Source: Amycolatopsis nigrescens CSC17Ta-90 (GTDB taxonomy: Bacteria > Actinomycetota > Actinomycetes > Mycobacteriales > Pseudonocardiaceae). From it: 64,000 nucleotides of DNA. The stretch spans positions 4,464,157 through 4,528,156 of the forward strand of contig NZ_ARVW01000001.1 in the NCBI RefSeq assembly GCF_000384315.1. Direction: 5' to 3'. Positions 40,840 to 48,529 of the stretch are shown one piece after another; the first letter of the stretch is position 1; each line of letters opens with the position of its first letter. Under the pieces are notes generated by a model. The model was given only the letters and a program-made list of their open reading frames with translations. It was not told the origin of the DNA and searched no databases. Both the position numbers and the translations under genes were made by a program.

Positions 40840-41583
40840 ATGAGCGACGGGGTACGGCTCACCTTCGCCGGATCGGGTGACGCTTTCGGCAGTGGCGGGC
40901 GGTTCCAGGCCTGCCTGCACCTGGCCAGGGCGGCCGGCCCGCCGGTGCTGCTGGACTGCGGGGCCACCTCGCTGGTCGCGCTCAAGCGGCTCGGCCTGGA
41001 GCCGAACGAACTGGCCGCGGTGCTGGTGTCGCACCTGCACGGCGACCACTTCGGCGGGCTGCCGTTCCTGGTGCTGGACGGCCAGTTCCGCGGCCGCACC
41101 CGGCCGCTGCTGGTTGCCGGGCCGGTGGGCCTCGCCGAACGGCTGCACCAGGCGATGGAGGTCTACTACCCCGGTTCTTCTTCGGTGCGGCGGAAATTCG
41201 ACGTGCGGGTGCTGGAGATTCCGGGCGGGACAACGGTGGACGTCGCCGGGATCGGCGTGTCCGCCTGGGAGCTGGCGCATCCCAGCGGTGCGCCGCCGCT
41301 CGGTTTCCGGCTCGAGGTGGACGGGATCGCGATCGGCTACACCGGGGACACCGCGTGGACCGAGGCGATCGTCGAGCTCGCCGCCGGGACCGGCCTGCTC
41401 GTCGCGGAGTCCTACTACGCGGACAAGGACATTCCGCATCACCTGAACCATCGGACGCTGGCCGAGCGGCGCGATCGGCTCGCCACCGCGCGGATCGTGC
41501 TCACCCACATGTCGCAGGACATGCTCGACGCCGGGTCGTCCCTGTTCGAGCTGGCCGAGGACGGCATGGTGCTGGAGCTCTAG
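40840..41583 (+). CDS. MBL-fold metallohydrolase (ribonuclease Z-like)
   Basis: A 247-residue metallo-beta-lactamase fold protein. The metal motif H-x-H-x-D-H is 'SHLHGDHFGG' (about 63-72). Other ligands are in 'GYTGDTAWTE' (Asp) and 'VLTHMSQDM' (His). The gene lacks the tRNase Z exosite, so it is more like the short bacterial phosphodiesterase/lactonase group. It starts 21 bp after the small secreted protein. Its end overlaps the convergent ArsR-type gene by four bases. Confidence 0.88.
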   Translation: MSDGVRLTFAGSGDAFGSGGRFQACLHLARAAGPPVLLDCGATSLVALKRLGLEPNELAAVLVSHLHGDHFGGLPFLVLDGQFRGRTRPLLVAGPVGLAERLHQAMEVYYPGSSSVRRKFDVRVLEIPGGTTVDVAGIGVSAWELAHPSGAPPLGFRLEVDGIAIGYTGDTAWTEAIVELAAGTGLLVAESYYADKDIPHHLNHRTLAERRDRLATARIVLTHMSQDMLDAGSSLFELAEDGMVLEL

Positions 41584-42287
41584 GCCAGCATCGCGGGGTC
41601 GAGGCCGAGCAGTTCACGCAGCGCGGTCTCCCCGGCCGGGGTGACCCGGATCGCCCGGGTGGAGCCGGTCCGCCTGACCCAGCCGTTCTGCTGGAACCGG
41701 AGGCAGAGGTGCGCGCCGGCGACCCCGGCGAGGTGGGTCCGGCGCTCGGTCCAGTCCAGGCAGGCGCGGGCGACCGGGCGACGGCCGCCGCGGAGTGCGG
41801 CGGGGTCGGCGCCGAGCGGGCCGGTGAGCCAGGCCGCGCCGTCCTCGGTGAGCGCGAAACCGTCGGTCTGGTTGAGCAGGCCGGCGTCGGTCATCGCGTC
41901 CGTGATGGCGACGCCGAGCCGTCCGGCGAGATGGTCGTAACAGGTCCGGCCCCTGGCCAGCGCCGCGGCCGCGGTGGCCGAGCGCAGGTTCTTCGGTTCG
42001 CCCCGCACCGGGCCGAGATGCGCCACCAGGCCCTCCACCAGCTCGGCGACCTGCGGACTCGCCAGCTGCACATAGCGATGGCGGCCCTGGCGCCGTTCGG
42101 CTAGCAGGCCGCCGGCGAGCAACCGGTTGAGGTGCTCGGTGGCGGTGGACGGCGCGACCCGCGCGTGCGCGGCGAGCTCGCCCGCGGTCCACGCCCTGCC
42201 GTCGAGCAGGGCGAGGCAGAACTCGGCGCGGGTGTTGTCCGCGAGCAGTCCGGCCAGCTTCGCCAACTCGGCGGCACGCGTACTCAT
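41580..42287 (-). CDS. ArsR-like winged-helix regulator with C-terminal extension
   Basis: A 235-residue regulator. The winged helix is at about residues 8-75 ('GELAAHARVAPSTATEHLNRLLAGGLLAERRQGRHRYVQL', in part). The remaining ~150 residues include a C-terminal region resembling the methyltransferase-less extension seen in actinobacterial ArsR-type proteins ('GRTCYDHLAGRLGVAITDAM', in part). ATG 42287 is preferred because the longer frame upstream crosses the divergent promoter. A 24-bp dyad (42307-42330) lies between it and the mini-P450 gene, so it may repress that gene. Confidence 0.87.
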   Translation of the reverse strand: MSTRAAELAKLAGLLADNTRAEFCLALLDGRAWTAGELAAHARVAPSTATEHLNRLLAGGLLAERRQGRHRYVQLASPQVAELVEGLVAHLGPVRGEPKNLRSATAAAALARGRTCYDHLAGRLGVAITDAMTDAGLLNQTDGFALTEDGAAWLTGPLGADPAALRGGRRPVARACLDWTERRTHLAGVAGAHLCLRFQQNGWVRRTGSTRAIRVTPAGETALRELLGLDPAMLA

Positions 42288-42306
42288 GCCCTCATTCTGC
42301 CCCTGG

Positions 42307-42330
42307 TCGTTTCGGTACGCGCCGAAACGA
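42307..42330. promoter_or_regulatory. Operator-like dyad TCGTTTCGG-TACGCG-CCGAAACGA
   Basis: Perfect 9-bp arms with a 6-bp centre. It is 20 bp from each of the divergent starts (42287 and 42351), covering the probable promoter of both. The ArsR-type regulator is the natural candidate ligand. Confidence 0.7.
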
Positions 42331-42350
42331 TCGCGGCATACGGTGCCGGT

Positions 42351-43055
42351 ATGCAGACGACAACGACGGTGATCGACGGCCGGACCGAGGTGCTGGCCGC
42401 GCTCACCGATCCGGACTACGCGGTGCCTGCACCACCGGATGCGGCCGAGGGCATCGGCTGGCTTCGCGCACAGGTCGCCAGGTTCAGCGCTGGTCCGGAG
42501 CACCATCGGAGGCGCGCGCTGGCCGTCGCCGCGTTGGACCGGGTGCCGCCCGCATCGCTGCGCGCCCGCGCCTTCCGGCTGACCCGCTCGCCCGACGCGG
42601 CCCGCGTGCTGCCGGTCCGGTTGCTCGCCGACGCACTCGGCCTACCGGGAGTCCGGCCGGAGGCGGTGGCCGTGGTGGCGGCCGCCTACCACCCGCACAC
42701 CGACGGCGGACCGGCCGCGGACCTGGCGGTGGCCGAGTTGGTGCGGGCCTGCGGCGGCCTGGCGGACGAGGAAACCGCGGCCTTGATCGGGTTGCTGGTG
42801 CAGGCGTTCGCGGCGACCGAGGGCCTGGTGCGCAACGCGCTGAGCCGCGACCGCGAGGAGACCGCGGAACGGCTCGTCGCCGAGACCGTGCTGGCCGACC
42901 CGCCGGTTCGCCGGACAAGGCGGGTGCACGCGGGCGCGGTCGTCGAGCTGGACCTCGCCGGTGCCGGGCTCGGCTTCGGTGCGGGCGAGCACGCCTGCCC
43001 GGGCCGGGAGCACGCGCTGGCCATCGCGGCCGGGATCGTGGCGGCGCTGCGATGA
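42351..43055 (+). CDS. Mini cytochrome P450 (234 residues)
   Basis: This 234-residue protein aligns with only the core of a P450 (normally about 400). It keeps a C-helix-like 'GPEHHRRRALAV' (48-59), an I-helix-like segment 'LLVQAFAATEGLVRNAL' (148-164), a 'DPPVRRTRRV' block (183-192) and the haem loop FGAGEHACPG (209-218) with Cys216 as ligand. The ExxR Glu-Arg pair of the K helix is not intact ('ETVL'). The F-G region and much of the N-terminus are absent, so it is either a true reduced haemoprotein or a decayed remnant. The reading frame is clean and has GC-rich third positions. It is divergent from the ArsR-like gene. Confidence 0.75.
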   Translation: MQTTTTVIDGRTEVLAALTDPDYAVPAPPDAAEGIGWLRAQVARFSAGPEHHRRRALAVAALDRVPPASLRARAFRLTRSPDAARVLPVRLLADALGLPGVRPEAVAVVAAAYHPHTDGGPAADLAVAELVRACGGLADEETAALIGLLVQAFAATEGLVRNALSRDREETAERLVAETVLADPPVRRTRRVHAGAVVELDLAGAGLGFGAGEHACPGREHALAIAAGIVAALR

Positions 43056-43093
43056 GCACCTTCCACGAACTGCACGCCATCGGCACCACGTGA
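43052..43093 (+). pseudogene. Possible relic of a PEP mutase/isocitrate lyase-type gene start
   Basis: ATG at 43052 overlaps the mini-P450 stop (ATGA). It opens MSTFHELHAIGTT, then TGA. 'FHELH..GT' is how many PEP-mutase/isocitrate-lyase family proteins begin. Only this stub is present. It may be the leftover 5' end of a deleted downstream gene; with just 13 codons the match could be chance. Confidence 0.25.
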
Positions 43094-43184
43094 CGCGCGG
43101 AGACCGACCAGAAGTCCAGTATGGACAGATCGGGTTGGGTGCATCGCGGCTTCGGATGAGCCGGGCAGGTTAGAGTTCGCGGGT

Positions 43185-43451
43185 ATGGGTAAGGACAAGG
43201 TGTCTCGGGAATTGAACTACGGCGGCGGCCGTCAGGTGGTGCCGGAGCTGGTGGGGCTGAGTGCCGGGGCGGCGCTGTCCGCCGCGACCGCGGCCGAGGT
43301 GCCCGTCGTGGCCGCGGGGCCTGGGGACGATCCGCGCCCGTTGCGCGCCGGGCAGGGCGTGGTCGTGCGGCAGCAGCCGGCCGGGGGCGACTTTCTCGGC
43401 ACCGCGAACTGGGTGATGGTGTGGACCGGCCAGGACGCCCCGGCCGGATAG
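43185..43451 (+). CDS. Small PASTA-domain-like protein
   Basis: An 88-residue protein, starting ATG 43185, without signal peptide. Residues about 18-70 read as one PASTA-like domain: 'VPELVGLSAGAALSAATAAEVPV' (in part), a 'D-x-x-P' loop and 'GQGVVVRQQPAGG'. PASTA domains normally sit in several copies on the extracytoplasmic side of PknB kinases and bind peptidoglycan stems; a lone cytosolic copy is unusual. The OsmC gene begins 31 bp downstream, so both may be in one unit. Confidence 0.7.
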   Translation: MGKDKVSRELNYGGGRQVVPELVGLSAGAALSAATAAEVPVVAAGPGDDPRPLRAGQGVVVRQQPAGGDFLGTANWVMVWTGQDAPAG

Positions 43452-43482
43452 CAGGACGTCGGGATGAGTGAGGAGCAGCCGG

Positions 43483-43944
43483 ATGGCGAAGCAGCACCAG
43501 TACGAGCTTTCCGTGGAGTGGACCGGGAACCGGGGCACCGGCACCAGCGGCTACCGGGATTTCGACCGGGCGCACGAGATCAGGGCCGAGGGCAAACCGG
43601 CCATCGCCGCGTCGTCCGATCCCGCCCTGCGCGGTGACCGCACGCGCTGGAACCCGGAGGAACTGCTGGTCGCCGCGTTGTCCGAGTGTCACATGCTGTG
43701 GTACCTGCACCTCGCGGCCAGCGCCGGGATCGTGGTCACCGGCTATCTGGACGAGCCGGTCGGCACCATGGTGATGACCGGGCAGAGCGGCCAGTTCACC
43801 GAGGTCGTGCTGCGGCCGAAGATCACGCTGGCGGACCCGGCCGAGGCGGAGAAGGCGGACGCGCTGCACACCGACGCGCACGCGAACTGCTTCATCGCCC
43901 GCTCGGTGAACTTCCCGGTGTCCCACCAGGCGAGCTACCGGTAA
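43483..43944 (+). CDS. OsmC family peroxiredoxin-like protein
   Basis: A 153-residue OsmC/Ohr-type protein that reduces organic hydroperoxides by two cysteines. They are visible as 'LSECHMLWYLHLA' (about 62-74) and 'HANCFIARSVNFPV' (about 133-146). The N-terminal 'YELSVEWTGNRGTGTSGYRDF' is typical for this subgroup. ATG 43483 lies behind AGGAG; a start 15 bases upstream is less likely. The mate gene on the 5' side is a PASTA-like small protein. Confidence 0.9.
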   Translation: MAKQHQYELSVEWTGNRGTGTSGYRDFDRAHEIRAEGKPAIAASSDPALRGDRTRWNPEELLVAALSECHMLWYLHLAASAGIVVTGYLDEPVGTMVMTGQSGQFTEVVLRPKITLADPAEAEKADALHTDAHANCFIARSVNFPVSHQASYR

Positions 43945-43992
43945 AGCTGCCGCCCATCAGGCCGTGAGCAGCGTGGGGTTGCCCAAACTATG

Positions 43993-44005
43993 GTATATGG
44001 CATAC
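43993..44005. promoter_or_regulatory. Small dyad GTAT-ATGGC-ATAC before the crotonase gene
   Basis: The dyad lies 10-22 bp upstream of the ATG at 44015. Its sequence can also be read as the -10 region (CATACT) of a leaderless transcript, since no Shine-Dalgarno is seen before the start codon. Both readings are tentative. Confidence 0.35.
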
Positions 44006-44014
44006 TCCTGAGCC

Positions 44015-44797
44015 ATGACCGAGACTGTGACCACCGAACTGCGCGGGCACGTGCTGCTGATCGGGCTGAACCGGCCGGCCAAGCTCAACGCCTTCGACGT
44101 CGCCATGCTCGAAGAGCTCAGTGCCGCCTACGGCAGGCTGGAGTCGGACGAAGACGCCTGGGTCGGCGTGCTCTTCGCGCACGGCGACCACTTCACCGCC
44201 GGGCTGGACCTGGCCAACGTGGCGGCCAAGCTGGCGGGTGAAGGCACCCTGTACCGCGAGGACCAGGTCGACCCGTGGGGCGTGCAGGCCCGGCATCGCA
44301 CCAAGCCGCTGGTCGCGGCCGCCCATGGCCGGTGCCTGACCCTTGGCATCGAGCTGCTGCTGGCCGCCGACATCCGGATCGCGGCCGAGGACACCCGGTT
44401 CGCCCAGCTCGAGGTGCAACGCGGGATCTATCCGTTCGGCGGGGCCACCATCCGGTTCCCCAGGACGGCGGGCTGGGGGGACGCGATGCGCTGGATGCTC
44501 ACCGGCGACGAGTTCGACGCGGCCGAGGCGCACCGGATGGGCCTGGTGCAGGAGGTCGTGCCGCCGGGATGGCAGGTGGACCGGGCGGTGGAGCTGGCGA
44601 CCCGGATCGCCGAACGGTCCGCGCCGATCGGGGTGCGGGCCACCCTGGCCTCCGCCCGGCGCGCGGTGCTCGAAGGTGAGCGGGCCGCGGCCGGTGAGCT
44701 GGTCGGCGACGTGGTCTCGCTGTTCTCCACCGAGGACGCCCAGGAAGGGGTCAAGTCCTTTGTGGAACGTCGCTCAGCGCGGTTTGTCAATAAGTAG
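44015..44797 (+). CDS. Enoyl-CoA hydratase/crotonase family protein
   Basis: A 260-residue crotonase-fold protein. The oxyanion-hole segments are 'HFTAGLDLANV' and 'GRCLTLGIELLLAADI'. Both glutamates used by hydratases are kept with the right 20-residue spacing: the Glu of 'GIELLL' and the Glu of 'FAQLEVQRG'. The C-terminal helices are normal ('RASLASARRAVLEGE'-type). ATG 44015 has no clear ribosome-binding site, and a -10-like sequence is about 10 bp upstream, so the mRNA may be leaderless. No CoA-pathway gene is adjacent. Confidence 0.9.
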   Translation: MTETVTTELRGHVLLIGLNRPAKLNAFDVAMLEELSAAYGRLESDEDAWVGVLFAHGDHFTAGLDLANVAAKLAGEGTLYREDQVDPWGVQARHRTKPLVAAAHGRCLTLGIELLLAADIRIAAEDTRFAQLEVQRGIYPFGGATIRFPRTAGWGDAMRWMLTGDEFDAAEAHRMGLVQEVVPPGWQVDRAVELATRIAERSAPIGVRATLASARRAVLEGERAAAGELVGDVVSLFSTEDAQEGVKSFVERRSARFVNK

Positions 44798-44927
44798 TCC
44801 TGCGGCAACTCGGCGGCAGTTTCCTCGGAAATATCCGCGCATTTAACCGATAATCTGAGGAATGTTTGTTTTCGAGCCGGCGCGAAGTTCGGTTGGTCAT
44901 TTCCGACCGCCCGCCGATGCCGGTTTG

Positions 44928-45314
44928 CTACCGGCCGGAAGGGTCGCCGGTGCGCCTGCCGAGCCTGGTCAGCCAGCCCGCCCGCGCCGGATGCTGGACC
45001 TGGGCAGCGGGTTCCCGCAGTGCCGCTCCCGGCGGTGCCGATGAGCCGCGCAGTGCCCGTTCGCGCAGCTCATAGAGCTCGTAGAGATCCCCGTCGCAGC
45101 GGCGTGACAGCAACTCCAGCAACTGGCGCCGTGGCACGGCCTGGCCGGCGAAGAAGCGGTGCAGCGCGGTGAGGCTGTGGTGCACGTCCTCGTCCGCGGC
45201 CAGTTGCCGCAGGCTCAACCCCCGCCGGTCCAGCAATGCGCGCAACCGTGCGGCCAGTTCTCGATTCGCATGGGGCAGGTCGTCCGCGAGCGGCTTCCAA
45301 TGCGCCCTGCTCAT
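44928..45314 (-). CDS. XRE-type helix-turn-helix regulator near the lasso cluster
   Basis: A 128-residue protein starting ATG 45314 (AGGGGGAG upstream). An XRE-like helix-turn-helix fills about residues 15-75: 'RELAARLRALLDRRGLSLRQLAADEDVHHSLTALHRFFAG' (in part), followed by an Arg-rich, Ala/Pro-rich tail. It is divergent from the lasso peptide genes, 471 bp away from the precursor start. It is a candidate regulator of that cluster; the assignment rests on position alone. Confidence 0.75.
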   Translation of the reverse strand: MSRAHWKPLADDLPHANRELAARLRALLDRRGLSLRQLAADEDVHHSLTALHRFFAGQAVPRRQLLELLSRRCDGDLYELYELRERALRGSSAPPGAALREPAAQVQHPARAGWLTRLGRRTGDPSGR

Positions 45315-45785
45315 GCTCCCCCTCCGAAGCCGATGTGCGGAAACACGGTTCACGGCGATCTCTCCTCCCGGGAGGGTGCCGGAACCGGCCAATACACACG
45401 GACAGTACTACCGCGGGTCGGATCTGTCCCAACCCTTGAAAGAAATGCGTCGATTAGCTGTACGGAAACGGCTGTGTGCCACATTTAGGTTCAGCCATCA
45501 GGGCGGCGTACCGGAGTAGTACGCCGATATGTTCGTGCCGTACCGAAAGAAAAGGCCGTGGCCGCCGCTAATCGCGATCATCGGCGTGCGCCTGCCGAAC
45601 TCGCGGGCCGGGCGTTCCGTCTTCTGTTCCACCGCAACCGGTTGCCGCAGCCAGCTTACCTGGAACGTTTCGAAACGTTCGGAAACGTTCCCGGCCGCTC
45701 GACGGCTCTTGCCGCGCCGGTAGCCGTGGCCGGAGTGTGCGGAGGCCGGTTTTTCCGGCAAGCGATTTGAGAGGAGGGAAAGCAA
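45315..45785. other. 471-bp region upstream of the lasso precursor
   Basis: No convincing gene. The open frame at 45529-45723 lacks a ribosome-binding site and looks like chance. The region holds lower-GC stretches near 45440-45540, three AACGTT-type half-sites (45663-45691) and the Shine-Dalgarno of the precursor gene (GAGAGGAGG at 45770-45778). Confidence 0.5.
45663..45691. promoter_or_regulatory. Triple half-site operator upstream of the lasso cluster
   Basis: GAACGTTTCGAAACGTTC (45663-45680) is an 18-bp perfect palindrome. A further GG-AAACGTTC copy follows, ending at 45690. The three half-sites are exactly 10 bp apart, one helical turn. They lie about 95-125 bp before the precursor start, where a regulator of the lasso genes would bind. 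Confidence 0.6.
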
Positions 45786-45905
45786 ATGACGAAGCGTACC
45801 TATGAGACTCCGGTCCTGGTGAGCGCTGGTTCCTTCGCGCGTCGGACCGGTTCCGGCAGCCCGAAGGCGGCCCGTGACCCGTTCGGCCGCAGGTGGCTGC
45901 CGTGA
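45786..45905 (+). CDS. Lasso peptide precursor (39 residues)
   Basis: ATG at 45786 follows GAGAGGAGG at good spacing. The leader holds the actinobacterial lasso motif Y-x2-P-x-L-x3-G-x-F-x3-T: Tyr6, Pro9, Leu11, Gly15, Phe17 and Thr21. With Thr21 at the usual position -2, cleavage after Gly22 leaves the core SGSPKAARDPFGRRWLP. Asp31 would then be core residue 9 and close a nine-residue Ser1-Asp9 macrolactam. If cleavage is one residue later, Gly1 and Asp8 give an eight-residue ring. The tail PFGRRWLP has Phe, Arg and Trp that could lock the threaded tail. The gene is directly followed by the cyclase, RRE, peptidase and transporter genes, as in known lasso clusters. Confidence 0.9.
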   Translation: MTKRTYETPVLVSAGSFARRTGSGSPKAARDPFGRRWLP

Positions 45906-46009
45906 CGGCTGTGCACGTCTGAGGCGGGGTGCGGCCGGCCAGGATCCGCCGGCCCGCCCCGTTTTCCGCTGGAGATCCACCGCAGACAGAGCCGACAGGG
46001 GAGGTCGAG

Positions 46010-47842
46010 GTGACCGGGAAGCCGAGCACTCGGGAAGAAGCGTGGTTCGTGGCTCTGCCGGACCACCCCGGCGCCGCGGCCGCGAGCGAAACCTTGGCCT
46101 CGCTCGCGACTTGCACCGTGGCCCATCCCTCCGGCAGGCCGTGGCTGGCCGGGAACTGGGCGGACGACGAGCTGACGGTGGCCGGGGCCGGCCGGACCAA
46201 GCTGGCCGTTTTCGGTTGCTGCCCGGCGACCGAGGTCGAGCTGACCGCGATGGCGGCGAAGGCGCGCACCGTGGCGGACCTCGACCGGCCCGCCGGCACC
46301 ATGGCGGGCAGCTTCCATCTTCTCTCCACTGTGGACGGTGAGCTGCGGGTGCAGGGCAGCGCCTCCGGCCTACGGCGGGTCTGCACCACCCGGCTGAACG
46401 GGGTGGCGGTGGCCGCCGACCGGGCCGACCTGCTGGCCACCCTGACCGGCGCCGGGCTGGACGAGCGGCTGCTCGGGATCCGGCTGCTGACCTGCCCGCC
46501 GTACCCGCTGGACGATCTTTCGCCTTGGCAGAGCGTGGAAATCGTGCCCGACGGCAGTTATTTCGCGATCGGCAGGGACGGCCGCGCCCGCACCGTCCGC
46601 TGGTGGCACCCGCCCGAGCCGGTCGAGTCGCTGGCCGACGGCGCGACCGCCCTGCGCGACGCGCTCACCGCCGCGGTGCACGCCCGCACCCGGCACGGCG
46701 GCACCGTCACCTGCGACCTGTCCGGCGGCCTTGACTCCACGCCGCTGTGCTTCCTCGCCGCGGACAGCGGCGCCGAGCTGGTCGCCTGCACGACCGTGTT
46801 CCGCGACCAGATCGGCGACGACCTCGCCTGGGCGGACCTCGCCGCGAAGCACCTGCCAGGGGTGGAGCGCGAGCTGATCGCCGTCGAGGACCTGCCCCGG
46901 CCGGTGGAGGGCCTCGCGGACATCGGAGTGCCGCTGGAGCAGCCGTTCCTGAACGCGTTCCAGACCGGGCTGGTCACCGCGATGGCCGAGCGGCTGGCCG
47001 CGCGCGGTTCGCGGGTGCACCTGACCGGGCACGGCGGGGACGAGGTGGTGCAGGGCTGGCCCGGGTTCCTGCACACGCTGGCGCGCGGCAAGCCCCTGCT
47101 GGCGGGCCAATACCTGCGCGCGTACCGGGCACTGTTCCACTGGCCGCGATCGGTGGTGCTGCGCGAGCTGGCGGACCGGCGGTGCTACCGGCAATGGCTG
47201 GCGGACAGCGCGCGCGAGCTGCACGGCGCGCCGATCTCCGCGGCCTTCCCGCCGCTCGGCTGGGAGATCCCGGGCAGGCTGCCGGACTGGGCGAGCCAGG
47301 ACGCGGTGCGGACCGTCGGCGGGCTGATCTCCGGCGCCGCCGAAACCGCCGAGCCGCTGGCCCCTACCAGGGGGCAGCACGGCACGCTGGTGTCGATCCG
47401 CAACTCCGCCCGCGCGCACCGGATGCTGCGCCGGGTGCTGGCCGGGTCCGGTGTCCGGTACGAAGCGCCCTACCTGGACGACCGGGTGCTGGAGGCCTGC
47501 CTTTCGGTGCGCGAGCACGAACGCACCACGCCGTGGCGGTTCAAGCCGCTGACCGTGGCGGCCATGCGCGGGGTGCTGCCCGACGAGCTGCTCCGGCGCA
47601 ACACCAAGGGCACCCCGACCGTCGACGAGTACCAGGGCTACCGCCGCAACCGCGCGGACGTGCTCGCGCTGTGGGAGGACTCGCGGCTGGTCCGGCTCGG
47701 GCTGGTGGACGCCGGGCGGATCCGCGCCGCGTGCACTGCGCCCGACCCGTACGACGTGCGGCAGACCGCGGTGCTGGACACCGCGGCCGTCGAACTTTGG
47801 CTCCGCGCCGTGCAGAAACGGCCGGAGAAGGCGACTACCTGA
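46010..47842 (+). CDS. Lasso cyclase (asparagine synthetase-like), first copy
   Basis: A 610-residue ATP-dependent macrolactam-forming enzyme. It activates the core Asp side chain as an acyl-AMP and joins it to the core N-terminus. The asparagine synthetase PP-loop 'DLSGGLDSTPLCF' is at about residues 236-248 and 'TGHGGDEVVQGW' at about 339-350. The N-terminal amidotransferase-like domain (about 10-190) lacks the catalytic Cys, as usual in lasso cyclases. GTG 46010 is preferred over upstream in-frame starts because GGGGAGG lies at 45998-46004. It begins 104 bp downstream of the precursor and 13 bp before the PqqD-like gene. Confidence 0.92.
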   Translation: MTGKPSTREEAWFVALPDHPGAAAASETLASLATCTVAHPSGRPWLAGNWADDELTVAGAGRTKLAVFGCCPATEVELTAMAAKARTVADLDRPAGTMAGSFHLLSTVDGELRVQGSASGLRRVCTTRLNGVAVAADRADLLATLTGAGLDERLLGIRLLTCPPYPLDDLSPWQSVEIVPDGSYFAIGRDGRARTVRWWHPPEPVESLADGATALRDALTAAVHARTRHGGTVTCDLSGGLDSTPLCFLAADSGAELVACTTVFRDQIGDDLAWADLAAKHLPGVERELIAVEDLPRPVEGLADIGVPLEQPFLNAFQTGLVTAMAERLAARGSRVHLTGHGGDEVVQGWPGFLHTLARGKPLLAGQYLRAYRALFHWPRSVVLRELADRRCYRQWLADSARELHGAPISAAFPPLGWEIPGRLPDWASQDAVRTVGGLISGAAETAEPLAPTRGQHGTLVSIRNSARAHRMLRRVLAGSGVRYEAPYLDDRVLEACLSVREHERTTPWRFKPLTVAAMRGVLPDELLRRNTKGTPTVDEYQGYRRNRADVLALWEDSRLVRLGLVDAGRIRAACTAPDPYDVRQTAVLDTAAVELWLRAVQKRPEKATT

Positions 47843-47855
47843 GGGAGGGCGGGTC

Positions 47856-48107
47856 ATGCGGCTACACGAGCACGTGTCCATCGCGGAGACCGAGGACAAC
47901 GTGGTGCTGCTGGACGAACGGGCCGGGCAGTACTGGCAGCTCAACCCCACCGGTGCGCTGGCGCTGCGCACCGTGCTCGACGGCGGCACGACCGAGCAGG
48001 CCGTGCTGGCGCTGACCGAGCAGTACGAGATCGACGCGGACCGGGCCGCCGAGGACGTCACGGCCCTGCTGACCAGCCTGCGCGACGCGGGGCTGGTGAT
48101 CGCGTGA
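47856..48107 (+). CDS. Lasso leader-binding protein B1 (PqqD/RRE domain)
   Basis: An 83-residue winged-helix RiPP recognition element that binds the precursor leader and hands it to the peptidase and cyclase. The family pattern is plain: 'NVVLLDERAGQYWQLNPTGALALRTVLDGG' (about 15-44, in part), then helices 'TEQAVLALTEQYEIDADRAAEDV' and 'LLTSLRDAGLVI'. Its start is 13 bp after the cyclase stop, and its last bases overlap the B2 gene by four (48104-48107). Confidence 0.92.
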   Translation: MRLHEHVSIAETEDNVVLLDERAGQYWQLNPTGALALRTVLDGGTTEQAVLALTEQYEIDADRAAEDVTALLTSLRDAGLVIA

Positions 48108-48529
48108 CCACCCCGCTGGTGATCCACCGCGATCGCGCCGGCATCCCGCTGTCGCGCCGGGCTGCGGCGCACTGCGCGGCCGGTGCCGGGCGCCTGCTGG
48201 CCAAGCTGCCGCCTCGGCACCTGCGCACCGTGCTGTCGAAACTCCGTGCCGGTGCCGCCCCGGCGAACCAGGAGCAGGCCGGTTCCGCGCTGGCCGCGGT
48301 GGTCGCGGTGAGCGTGGTCTGCGCCGGGCAGGGCTGCCTGCCGAGGTCGATCGCCACCGCGTTGCTGTGCCGCGCGCGCGGGGTGTGGCCGACCTGGTGC
48401 GTCGGCGTCCGGGTGGAGCCGTTCTACGCGCACGCCTGGGTGGAGGCCGAGGGCACGATGGTCGGCGAGCGGTTCCCGAAGGAGTACTTCCGGGTGCTGA
48501 TGAGCGTGCCGCCGCGGCGGGCCGGATGA
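48104..48529 (+). CDS. Lasso leader peptidase B2 (transglutaminase-like)
   Basis: A 141-residue cysteine protease of the transglutaminase-like lasso B2 family that removes the leader. The catalytic Cys is in 'GQGCLPRSIATALLCR' (Cys78) and the His in 'FYAHAWVEAEG' (His110), both the usual motifs. GTG at 48104 lies in the ATGA-like overlap with B1. The C-terminus 'FPKEYFRVLMSV' is typical of the family. The stop overlaps the start of the ABC exporter gene (48526-48529). Confidence 0.92.
   Translation: MTTPLVIHRDRAGIPLSRRAAAHCAAGAGRLLAKLPPRHLRTVLSKLRAGAAPANQEQAGSALAAVVAVSVVCAGQGCLPRSIATALLCRARGVWPTWCVGVRVEPFYAHAWVEAEGTMVGERFPKEYFRVLMSVPPRRAG

Noticed and set aside
45529..45723. A 64-codon ORF ahead of the lasso precursor, considered as a second precursor or regulator
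   Set aside because: It lacks a ribosome-binding site and the lasso leader motif, and overlaps the operator-like palindrome.
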